Positions 1 through 5,948 of a DNA stretch of 6,403 nt are shown here, in pieces (within the stretch, counting starts at the first letter, position 1; every line of letters begins with the position of its first letter). This DNA is from Mucilaginibacter sp. (lineage in GTDB: Bacteria > Bacteroidota > Bacteroidia > Sphingobacteriales > Sphingobacteriaceae). The notes under the pieces were generated by a model. The model was given only the letters and a program-made list of their open reading frames with translations, was not told the DNA's origin and made no database searches. A program made the translations under genes and the position numbers. The stretch covers positions 1-6,403 of the forward strand of contig JAICXZ010000199.1 of assembly GCA_025934475.1 (NCBI GenBank), in the 5' to 3' direction.

Positions 1-661
1 CAATGCCAGTCCACTGGTTTCGCCAACTTTTTCTGCAGAACGATTGCTTGGTACCAATCCCATGTGCTATGGCTTCCCGGCCGGGAAGTATCCACCGGTG
101 ATTGTAGATATGGCAACATCGGCTGCTGCCAACGGAAAACTGGAGATCGCCCAACGCCAGGGCAAATCAGTACCCGAAGGATGGATACAGGATAAGCAAG
201 GCAATCCTACTACCGATCCTCACGCACTTAAATCGGGCGGGGCATTGCTTCCCCTGGGTAGCGATCGCGATCATGGCAGTCACAAAGGTTTTGGCCTGAG
301 TGCGACTGTCGACGTTCTTTCCGCAGTATTATCCGGTGCAAACTATGGTCCATGGGTACCACCATTTGTAGCTTTCCTGGAGCCGCCGAATGATCCGGTT
401 GGTTCTGGTATCGGCCACTTTTTAGGTGCAATGCGGGTAGATGGCTTCCGTCCCGTCGAAGAATTCAAATCACATATGGACAATTGGATTGAACGTTTCA
501 AATCGTCTAAAACAATTGATCCGGATCAAAAAGTTATCATTCCCGGCGAACCTGAAGCGGAAGCGGAAGCTGACCGGAAAATTAATGGAATTCCACTAGT
601 CGATGCAGTCGTAAACGACTTGAACGAATTGGCTGAACGAATTGGCATAGAGAAACTTTAA
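1..661 (+). CDS. Ldh-family malate/L-lactate-type dehydrogenase, 5'-truncated
   Basis: This is the C-terminal 219 codons of an NAD(P)H-dependent 2-hydroxyacid oxidoreductase of the Ldh (LDH2/MDH2, YlbC/YiaK/AllD) family, a cytosolic enzyme interconverting 2-hydroxy acids and 2-oxo acids. The frame is open from base 2 to the TAA at 659-661. An internal TTG at base 44 could be misread as a start, but family-like residues (NASPLVSPTF) precede it, so the true start lies before the window. Visible family signatures, numbered from base 2, are LLGTNP (15-20), DMATSAAANGK (36-46), VPEGW (57-61), GNPTTDP (67-73), the glycine-rich SDRDHGSHKGFGLS (87-100), and PGEPEAEAEADR near the C-terminus. The family is usually about 350 residues, so roughly 130-140 N-terminal residues, including the usual catalytic histidine region, are missing. 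Substrate cannot be assigned. It is convergent with lepB, and nothing suggests a functional link to that cluster. Confidence 0.9.
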   Translation, partial: NASPLVSPTFSAERLLGTNPMCYGFPAGKYPPVIVDMATSAAANGKLEIAQRQGKSVPEGWIQDKQGNPTTDPHALKSGGALLPLGSDRDHGSHKGFGLSATVDVLSAVLSGANYGPWVPPFVAFLEPPNDPVGSGIGHFLGAMRVDGFRPVEEFKSHMDNWIERFKSSKTIDPDQKVIIPGEPEAEAEADRKINGIPLVDAVVNDLNELAERIGIEKL

Positions 662-726
662 TTTCTGCTTGTCATGCTTAGTTGTAAAATCCGGGGCCTC
701 TGAAGGTGAAACGATAAGAAAAAGGG

Positions 727-800
727 TGTCAGCCCGAGCCTGTCGAAGGGTGGTGCGGAAAGGCCTTTGCCCACCATGCTTCGACGAGCTCAGCACGACA
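727..800. repeat. REP-like long hairpin between convergent genes, possible bidirectional terminator
   Basis: Two 29-nt arms (727-755 and 772-800) are inverted copies matching at 21 of 29 positions. The space between them continues the stem through the perfect palindrome AAAGGCCTTT (759-768), so almost all 74 nt can fold into one long hairpin. The arms contain the cores GAGCCTGTCGAAGGG and CTTCGACGAGCTCAGCACG, a motif type I recall as a dispersed intergenic repeat in Bacteroidota. It starts 66 nt after the stop of the dehydrogenase gene and lies 136 nt past the stop of lepB, which transcribes toward it. Position suggests a bidirectional terminator or 3'-end stabiliser, but there is no clear T-run after the stem, so intrinsic termination is inferred only. 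Confidence 0.7.
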
Positions 801-820
801 GTCACCGCACGAAAACTAAC

Positions 821-928
821 TTGTCATGGGTAGCAATAGCGAAGCATATTATCGACTATATATAAACGATATGCAATCGGCTACCGGCTCAGCTGAATAA
901 GATTCTTCGCTACGCTCAGAATGACAGT
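821..928. repeat. second, degenerate REP-like inverted repeat pair
   Basis: The right arm at 901-928 has the core TTCTTCGCTACGCTCAGAATG followed by a GACAG end. The left arm at 821-849 is a decayed inverted copy that shares TGTCAT, AGC and TAGCGAAG, about 19 matches over 28 aligned positions with one gap. The loop of about 50 nt is A/T-rich near 855-870. The arms differ in sequence from the 727-800 hairpin but share the design TGTCA...GAGC...GAAG. The right arm ends 8 nt past the lepB stop, so it falls in the lepB 3' untranslated region. Function unknown; it may be a relic of a non-autonomous repeat. Confidence 0.5.
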
Positions 929-935
929 CGGGAGT

Positions 936-2408
936 TCAATCCACCCCTTTAAACAACCTGCTCCACCTGATCCTGTGCAGAAAATCGGCGTCACTGTCCC
1001 AGCTCATCCAAACAAACAAGGCACGGCCAACGATATGATCTTCCGGTACAAAACCCCAGAAACGGCTATCTGCTGAATCATGGCGATTATCGCCCATCAT
1101 CCAGTAATAGTTCATTTTAAAGGTATAGCTGTCGGTTTTTTGGCCGTTGATGTAAATATCTTTACCCTTTATCTCTAACTTATTATTTTCGTACACCTGT
1201 ATGGCGCGGGCATAGATCGGGAATGTCATGCTATCGAGCTTAACGGTCCAGCCTTTCTTTGGGATGATAACCGGCCCAAAGTTGTCCTGGTTCCATCCAT
1301 AATTAGGTAGTTTGCCGGGCAATTGAGTATAAGCCGGATAACTAGAGTTTGAAGGGAAAACCGGATCGGTAGCTTGACCCTTTTTCGCAATATTAGGTGT
1401 TACCGACTTAACATTGGAGTAGCCTTTCAGGGTATTGGCAGCATCTTTGGTCATGAAGAAATAACCTAAGTTGTTGCCATAGTCGGATATATCCAGGTCT
1501 TGTTTTATTTGTGGATTTAGATCGATGCCTGAGGTATTAACCGTATAGTCAATTTGCTCACCTGGAGGATTTGGGGCTGCCTTGCCATTTACATAAACCT
1601 GGGCATCAACAACACTCAGCGTATCGCCCGGGGTGCCCTGGCAGCGTTTAATATAGTTTTCTTGTTTATCTACAGGTCTGTACAAAGGCGAATCAGCGTC
1701 CATTGGATAGTTGAACACCACCACGTCTCCCTTCTTGACATCGCTTAAGCCAGGCAAGCGATAGTAAGGTATTTTAATGCCATCCCAATAAGATTTGACA
1801 TTGAAAACCGGTAAAGTATTATGCGCAAACGGAAATGAAACCGGTGTTTCGGGTAAGCGGGGGCCATAGTTTACCTTGCTTACAAACAGGAAATCGCCAA
1901 CCAGCAACGAGCGTTCCATCGAGGGCGTAGGTATGGTATAGGCCTCAATAAAAAAGGTACGGATAAGCGTTGCAGCGATAACAGCGAAAATGATCGCTTC
2001 AGTCCATTCACGTGTTGTTGATTTCTTAAGCGATTTCTTGTGCTGTTCCTTGAATTCCGGACTTACCGAAGGGCCTAAATATTTAACTTGTTTATCATTG
2101 CCCCATTTAATAAGGTAAATAAAAGGCAAGAGAATTCCGGCTGCGTGTTCCCTGAAGGAGAATTTTCCGAATGATTTCAAAAAATCGATCAATATACCGA
2201 GGCCGATTAAAATGCCTAGTCCGGGAACCAGGTATAAAATGGTCCACCACCATGGCCGGCCAACTATTTTGGTCATGATGTAAAAGTTCCATATCGGAAT
2301 GATGCCATTCCATCCGGGTATACCAGCTTTTTCATATAATTTCCATAGGCCGATGTAAGGAAGAATAATGAAGCCTATAAAAGCAATAAGGAGTTCTACT
2401 ATGTTCAC
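936..2408 (-). CDS. lepB: Signal peptidase I with N-terminal DUF5684-like membrane domain
   Basis: Type I leader peptidase (490 aa), which cleaves signal peptides from exported proteins at the periplasmic face of the inner membrane. Residues 1-110 hold hydrophobic stretches at about 2-20, 54-75 and 90-101, with tryptophan-rich loops resembling DUF5684. A further membrane anchor lies at about 136-154. The S26 catalytic domain follows: TIPTPSMERSL with nucleophile Ser163, YIKRCQGTPGD with general base Lys254, and MGDNRHDSADSR (438-449) as box E. An insert of about 180 residues separates the lysine box from box E, which explains the length against about 324 aa in E. coli; long forms are common in Bacteroidota. 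The start is GTG (2406-2408). The frame is closed by a TGA a short way upstream, no ATG lies between, and the first internal Met (45) would delete the first membrane segment. It follows dapB by 29 nt and is probably cotranscribed with it. All catalytic residues are present. Confidence 0.95.
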   Translation of the reverse strand: MNIVELLIAFIGFIILPYIGLWKLYEKAGIPGWNGIIPIWNFYIMTKIVGRPWWWTILYLVPGLGILIGLGILIDFLKSFGKFSFREHAAGILLPFIYLIKWGNDKQVKYLGPSVSPEFKEQHKKSLKKSTTREWTEAIIFAVIAATLIRTFFIEAYTIPTPSMERSLLVGDFLFVSKVNYGPRLPETPVSFPFAHNTLPVFNVKSYWDGIKIPYYRLPGLSDVKKGDVVVFNYPMDADSPLYRPVDKQENYIKRCQGTPGDTLSVVDAQVYVNGKAAPNPPGEQIDYTVNTSGIDLNPQIKQDLDISDYGNNLGYFFMTKDAANTLKGYSNVKSVTPNIAKKGQATDPVFPSNSSYPAYTQLPGKLPNYGWNQDNFGPVIIPKKGWTVKLDSMTFPIYARAIQVYENNKLEIKGKDIYINGQKTDSYTFKMNYYWMMGDNRHDSADSRFWGFVPEDHIVGRALFVWMSWDSDADFLHRIRWSRLFKGVD

Positions 2409-2437
2409 GCTCAGTATTTTTGGGGCTAAAGTAAATG

Positions 2438-3190
2438 TTATATTCCGAAATCAAACATTTGATCCACTGAAAAGAAGCCTTTTTTAGGCTGTACCCATTC
2501 GGCTGCCAGAACGGCGCCCAGCGCAAAACCGTTACGGTTATGGGCAGTATGTTTGAATTCGATCGAATCGACTTCTGAATCGTAGATAACCGTGTGGGTG
2601 CCGGGGACGTTTTCGATCCTGAATGATTCGATCAATAGCTGGTCGTTCTTAACATGGTCGCTTTTGTCTTCGTCGCCCTCAGCGGTGAGCATATTCACCC
2701 ATTCTTTTTTTGATTTGATGTTTTCAAAGATCCCCTCGGCGATGGTGATAGCGGTACCACTGGGAGAATCGAGCTTTTGGGTATGATGGATTTCTTCAAC
2801 CTGTACATCATAGTAAGGGTAATTACTCATCATTTTTGCCAAAACCTTATTAACGTGGAAGAATATATTTACACCTACGCTAAAATTGGAACCATAAAGC
2901 ATGGTGCTGCCGTTTTCGAGGCAATCCTTTTTCAAGTCGGGGATGTGTTCATACCAGCCTGTGGTGCCTACTACCACTGGAACCCCGGCTTCAAAACAAT
3001 GCATAATATTGCTTAAAACCGATCCAGGGGTACTGAATTCTATCGCCACATCAGCCTTTTTCAGGTTTTCGACGTTGAGCTCCTGCTGATTATAAAAATC
3101 TATTTTCAATACAATGTTATGCTTGCGGTCGGTAGCGATCTTTTCGATGATCTTACCCATTTTTCCGTAGCCTAATAAAGCGATATTCAT
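2438..3190 (-). CDS. dapB: 4-hydroxy-tetrahydrodipicolinate reductase
   Basis: Cytosolic DapB (250 aa) reduces 4-hydroxy-tetrahydrodipicolinate with NAD(P)H to tetrahydrodipicolinate, the branch leading to lysine and meso-diaminopimelate for peptidoglycan. The N-terminal nucleotide-binding loop is GYGKMG (7-12), followed by EFSTPGSV (51-58) and VGTTGW (74-79). The substrate domain has GSNFSVGVN (100-108), the catalytic block EIHHTQKLDSPSGTA with His135/His136 and Lys139, equivalent to E. coli His159/His160 and Lys163, and HTAHNRNGFALGA (214-226). Length is slightly below the E. coli enzyme (273 aa) and typical of shorter Bacteroidota forms. The ATG start places the Rossmann strand at the N-terminus as expected. 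The 87-nt gap upstream (3191-3277) is A/T-rich and, read on the minus strand, has TACCTTAG, close to the Bacteroidota -7 element TAnnTTTG, but no well-spaced TTG at -33. An internal promoter for dapB-lepB is therefore possible but weakly supported. Confidence 0.97.
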   Translation of the reverse strand: MNIALLGYGKMGKIIEKIATDRKHNIVLKIDFYNQQELNVENLKKADVAIEFSTPGSVLSNIMHCFEAGVPVVVGTTGWYEHIPDLKKDCLENGSTMLYGSNFSVGVNIFFHVNKVLAKMMSNYPYYDVQVEEIHHTQKLDSPSGTAITIAEGIFENIKSKKEWVNMLTAEGDEDKSDHVKNDQLLIESFRIENVPGTHTVIYDSEVDSIEFKHTAHNRNGFALGAVLAAEWVQPKKGFFSVDQMFDFGI

Positions 3191-3277
3191 TATTCGTGAT
3201 TTGCGTTATAAACCATCTAAGGTATATATAAAATTTGCTTTGTTTTAACAGGTGCAACAATTTTTGGGCAAATGATT

Positions 3278-3934
3278 TTACCTGAATGTAAAGGTAACGG
3301 TTATGCCGGGAGCAATGTTGCCTATGCTTGTATATCCATACAATTGCTGGTTGATGATTCCTGGCTTTACCTTGATGCTTAGGTTGTTATCCATAGTGAA
3401 GCGCTGCTGGAATTTGGCGTCGATATAGGCATCGATCATCTGGATACCCCAGGCGCCAATAAAACCAAGTATGCCCAGGTCCCGGTCCCGGCGGAAGGTA
3501 TCTAAGTCGTTTAGGACGTCGGTGTCTTGTAGCTGTGCAAAATCGGGATTACGGCCAACTGATTGACCTTTTTCGCGAAGTTCAGCCTCTTTCAGAAACA
3601 GCTTGTAATATTTTTCGTTGTAGACAACTACGTCCACAAGCAATCCCAAACCGGCGTATACAAACGGCACTTTCCACCAGCGGTGGTTGTATAGCTGGCC
3701 CCAGCCAGGGATCACCCCCGAGCGGAATAGCGCTTTTTTAGGATCGTGTGTGGAATCGGGGTGATAAACCTTGCCTTTGGTAATCGGCGGTATGTATTTT
3801 TTTTGCGGAACCGTATCATGCTTTTGTATCGCGCTATCGGCTTTGCTTTTAGCCACGGTAGTATCGGGCTTTTGAGCTTTAGCGGCAAAAACTATTCCGG
3901 TGAAAAAGCAGATGAAGAACAGAATTTTGTACAT
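3278..3934 (-). CDS. DUF5683 domain protein, putative exported/membrane protein
   Basis: A 218-aa protein of unknown function that I recognise as DUF5683 from its position after parB and its motif RSGVIPGWGQLYN (71-83). A signal peptide is evident: positive start MYK, hydrophobic core 4-18, and a plausible cleavage site AKA|Q at 20/21. A Thr/Lys/Asp-rich linker (21-65) follows, then the conserved core with hydrophobic segments at about 90-105 and 153-166, the second followed by IDAYIDAKF (167-175). The C-terminus ends in a phenylalanine-rich beta-like strand (TVTFTFR). A TTG at 3943 in the same frame would overlap parB by 7 nt and add MVR; I prefer the ATG at 3934, which gives a normal signal peptide and begins 2 nt after the parB TAA. 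The tight spacing implies coupling to parB. It probably sits in the envelope; its role is unknown and no catalytic motif is visible. Confidence 0.85.
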   Translation of the reverse strand: MYKILFFICFFTGIVFAAKAQKPDTTVAKSKADSAIQKHDTVPQKKYIPPITKGKVYHPDSTHDPKKALFRSGVIPGWGQLYNHRWWKVPFVYAGLGLLVDVVVYNEKYYKLFLKEAELREKGQSVGRNPDFAQLQDTDVLNDLDTFRRDRDLGILGFIGAWGIQMIDAYIDAKFQQRFTMDNNLSIKVKPGIINQQLYGYTSIGNIAPGITVTFTFR

Positions 3935-3936
3935 TC

Positions 3937-4842
3937 TTACCAATCCAGCATTTCGAGGATGCGGTTAAGATCGTCTTCCGACAAGAATGGGATCTCAATC
4001 GAGCCTTTACCCTGGCTGTTTACTTTTAATTTTACTTGAGTACTGAATTTTGAAGCCAGGTCAGATTGTATTTTCTGAACCTGGAACGATAATGGTTCGG
4101 GTTGCTTGCCTTCTTTCTTTACGGTCGACCGTTGCAGATCGCGCGCCATCTCTTCCACTTTACGCACCGACAGGCCATCCTGGTTGATCAGTTTATGGAT
4201 GTATAACTGTTTTGCAGGGTCATTTATTGTAATGAGCGCACGTGCATGCCCCATACTAATTTGTCCGTCGCGGATTGACGCCTGGATGGCAGGTGGTAAT
4301 TTCAACAGCCTCAGATAGTTGGTAACGGTAGAGCGATTTTTACTCACGCGTTCGCCAAGCTCCTCCTGTTTCAGGTGGCATTCGTCAATCATCCTCTGAA
4401 AACTTAGCGCAACCTCAATGGCATTCAGGTTTTCACGCTGAATGTTTTCTATGAGTGCCATTTCCAGCATTTGCTGGTCGTTAGCGGTGCGTACATAAGC
4501 CGGAATTTGAGTTAAGCCAGCCTGTTTAGACGCGCGTAAACGGCGCTCACCTGATATCAATTGATAACGATGCTGATTAACTCTGCGAACCGTAATCGGT
4601 TGTATCAACCCTTGTAATTTGATTGAATCAGCAAGCTCAGCCAGTGCCTCGATATCAAAATCGGTACGTGGTTGAAACGGGTTAACCTCTATCTCACTGA
4701 TATTTATTTCGCTTACCGAGCCCATGGGGTTCACCTCAGCAGGGCCGGTCTTTAATTCAGTTTTATTCGGTAGTACACTTACAGAATCATTCAACAGGGC
4801 GCTTAATCCCTTTCCCAAAGCATTTCTCTTCTCTGCACTCAT
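3937..4842 (-). CDS. parB: Chromosome-partitioning protein ParB (Spo0J family)
   Basis: ParB (301 aa) binds parS sites near the origin, spreads as a CTP-dependent clamp, and stimulates the ParA ATPase to drive origin segregation. The N-terminal RNALGKGLSALL (6-17) is the typical ParA-contacting tail. The ParB/Srx CTPase domain spans about 45-140, with NPFQPR (54-59), LIQPITVR (79-86), the arginine-rich GERRLRAS (98-105) and ENIQREN (132-138). A helix-turn-helix follows (about 157-182, KQEELGERVSKNRSTVTNYL), then GHARALI (198-204). The C-terminal dimerisation region ends in ILEMLDW. Length is normal for the family. The ATG lies 1 nt after the parA stop, so translation is likely coupled. No parS-like 16-mer is visible in the window, so its site must be elsewhere or diverged. 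Confidence 0.97.
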   Translation of the reverse strand: MSAEKRNALGKGLSALLNDSVSVLPNKTELKTGPAEVNPMGSVSEINISEIEVNPFQPRTDFDIEALAELADSIKLQGLIQPITVRRVNQHRYQLISGERRLRASKQAGLTQIPAYVRTANDQQMLEMALIENIQRENLNAIEVALSFQRMIDECHLKQEELGERVSKNRSTVTNYLRLLKLPPAIQASIRDGQISMGHARALITINDPAKQLYIHKLINQDGLSVRKVEEMARDLQRSTVKKEGKQPEPLSFQVQKIQSDLASKFSTQVKLKVNSQGKGSIEIPFLSEDDLNRILEMLDW

Positions 4843-4843
4843 T

Positions 4844-5647
4844 TTATATTGTTTCCGTCGTCGCTACAGTTTCATTTTTTAACAGCCCGTTCTTACGAAC
4901 GATCTCACGGGCCAGGTTAAGGTAGTTGATGGCTCCCTTACAGGTTGCGTCGTGCATAATCACCGACATACCGAAGCTCGGCGCCTCGCTCAGGCGGGTG
5001 TTGCGCTGAATAATGGTTTCGAAAACCATGTCCTCGAAGTGATTTTTCACTTCTTCAACCACCTGATTTGACAGGCGCAGACGTACATCATACATGGTCA
5101 GCAATATGCCTTCGATCTCAAGTGAAGTATTCAAACGGTTTTGTACAATCTTAATTGTGTTCAACAATTTGCCCAAACCTTCCAACGCGAAGTACTCACA
5201 CTGAACCGGGATGATCACCGAATCCGCAGCGGTTAAAGCGTTAATCGTAATCAAACCCAGCGATGGTGAACAATCGATGATGATAAAATCATATTCGCCA
5301 CGCAGACCATCGAGCACGGCTTTCATCTTGTATTCGCGGTCCGTGAGGTTGATCATTTCGATTTCGGCACCTACCAAATCGATATGGGCCGGAAGCAGAT
5401 CGAGATTCGGCGTCTCGGTCTTTTGGATCGCCTCATGCGGGTCTACCTGGTTGATCACGCACTCGTAGATACTGTTCTTGATGGAACGCGGATCATAACC
5501 AATACCCGAAGTTGAGTTGGCCTGTGGATCGGCGTCAACCAATAAGGTTTTGTACTCCAGTACCGCCAAACTTGCGGCAAGGTTAATGGAAGATGTAGTT
5601 TTTCCAACGCCGCCTTTCTGGTTGGCTAAAGCAATTATTTTACACAT
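4844..5647 (-). CDS. parA: Chromosome-partitioning ATPase ParA (Soj)
   Basis: ParA (267 aa) is a deviant-Walker ATPase that binds the nucleoid as an ATP dimer and is released by ParB, moving origins apart. The deviant Walker A motif KGGVGKTT (11-18) carries the signature Lys11 and the P-loop Lys16. Walker A' is DADPQ (38-42) and Walker B is FIIIDCSPSLG (121-131). Further family motifs are PVQCEYFALEGL (147-158) and RLSEAPSFG (218-226). The ATG start gives the canonical short N-terminus MCKIIALANQ. It lacks the N-terminal helix-turn-helix of plasmid P1-type ParA, so it is the chromosomal Soj type. A weak GGGA lies about 10 nt upstream of the start. As the first gene of the run it is probably expressed from the divergent intergenic region at 5648-5948. 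The last 10 or so residues are a nonconserved Thr/Glu-rich tail. Confidence 0.97.
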   Translation of the reverse strand: MCKIIALANQKGGVGKTTSSINLAASLAVLEYKTLLVDADPQANSTSGIGYDPRSIKNSIYECVINQVDPHEAIQKTETPNLDLLPAHIDLVGAEIEMINLTDREYKMKAVLDGLRGEYDFIIIDCSPSLGLITINALTAADSVIIPVQCEYFALEGLGKLLNTIKIVQNRLNTSLEIEGILLTMYDVRLRLSNQVVEEVKNHFEDMVFETIIQRNTRLSEAPSFGMSVIMHDATCKGAINYLNLAREIVRKNGLLKNETVATTETI

Positions 5648-5712
5648 GCGATATATCCCAATTTTTATTACAGGCCGGTTACATACTACAAAAAACCAGA
5701 AGCGGGTTTTCT

Positions 5713-5724
5713 GTTTTCGAAAAC
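5713..5724. promoter_or_regulatory. 12-bp perfect palindrome in the parA leader
   Basis: GTTTTCGAAAAC is a perfect 12-bp palindrome 66 nt upstream of the parA start and about 17 nt downstream of the candidate -7 element. That is a plausible operator position. It differs from the parS consensus (TGTTTCACGTGAAACA) in core and spacing. An operator role is inferred from symmetry and position only. Confidence 0.3.
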
Positions 5725-5740
5725 GTATTTTTACCGGCGC

Positions 5741-5770
5741 TAAAGATACGCATTTAAACCGATACGGAAA
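5741..5770 (-). promoter_or_regulatory. parA: Candidate Bacteroidota-type promoter for parA
   Basis: On the minus strand TATCTTTA (plus-strand bases 5741-5748) resembles the Bacteroidota primary sigma -7 element TAnnTTTG with the last base changed. A TTT (5768-5770) lies exactly 19 nt upstream, where the -33 TTG is expected. Predicted transcription would begin near 5735, giving a 5' leader of roughly 85-90 nt before parA. The match is imperfect in both boxes, and A/T-rich intergenic DNA yields chance matches. Confidence 0.35.
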
Positions 5771-5789
5771 TCCACAGCTTGTGGCAAAT
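5768..5789. promoter_or_regulatory. Inverted pair of DnaA-box-like 9-mers upstream of parA
   Basis: AAATCCACA (5768-5776, plus strand) and TTTGCCACA (minus strand, plus bases 5780-5788) each match 7 of 9 positions of the DnaA box TTATCCACA. They face each other across GCT, giving the perfect 5+3+5 inverted repeat CCACA-GCT-TGTGG at 5772-5784. The site overlaps the candidate parA -33 region. It could be a DnaA or other regulator site, or simply a small palindrome. Confidence 0.25.
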
Positions 5790-5800
5790 TACAAACAAAA

Positions 5801-5937
5801 CGAGCCGAAAGCTGAAAGCATGTGTGAGCAAAAAGCCAAAAGCTGAAAGCATAAAGCGGAAGATTTACCTTTCGGCTTTGGGCTTTATGCTTTCAGCTCA
5901 AACATTTGCTTTTGGCTTTGGACTTTCGGCTTTAAGC
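5801..5937. repeat. 137-nt palindromic element of 7-nt AAAGC/GCTTT repeats
   Basis: The left half has six AAAGC cores (starting 5808, 5815, 5832, 5839, 5846, 5853), the last four at an exact 7-nt period. The right half has six GCTTT cores (5875, 5882, 5889, 5908, 5915, 5929), also spaced by 7 within each run, with a decayed copy at 5922. The inner stem is a 17-bp perfect inverted repeat (5841-5857 with 5882-5898) around a 24-nt loop. The outer stem pairs 5803-5819 with 5915-5931 at 14 of 17 positions. The element ends 11 nt before the start codon at 5949, so it would lie in that gene's 5' leader or block its promoter region. I recall similar AAAGCYGAAAGC-type repeats in Sphingobacteriaceae intergenic DNA, but copy number here cannot be checked. 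Confidence 0.75.
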
Positions 5938-5948
5938 TAAAAATAACA

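Noticed and set aside
548..575. Hexamer-like GAAGCG repeats encoding Glu-Ala repeats near the end of the dehydrogenase
   Set aside because: PGEPEAEAEADR is ordinary family sequence at this position, so it is not a recent repeat expansion.
596..805. 69-codon minus-strand open frame past the dehydrogenase end
   Set aside because: It covers one half of the REP-like hairpin and the antisense of the dehydrogenase C-terminus; no protein family features are seen.
2004..2019. CACGTG core inside lepB as a possible parS site
   Set aside because: Only 8 of 16 positions match TGTTTCACGTGAAACA, and the right flank does not match at all. It lies in conserved coding sequence.
3746..4039. 97-codon plus-strand open frame across the DUF5683/parB junction
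   Set aside because: Antisense to two well-supported genes, with no recognisable protein features.
4234..4249. CACGTG core inside parB as a possible parS site
   Set aside because: Neither flank resembles the TGTTT/AAACA arms of parS; the core is explained by the codons of the conserved GHARALI motif.
5517..5846. 109-codon plus-strand open frame
   Set aside because: It is antisense to the parA start and then runs through the promoter region and the AAAGC repeat. It shows no family motif and no start signal.
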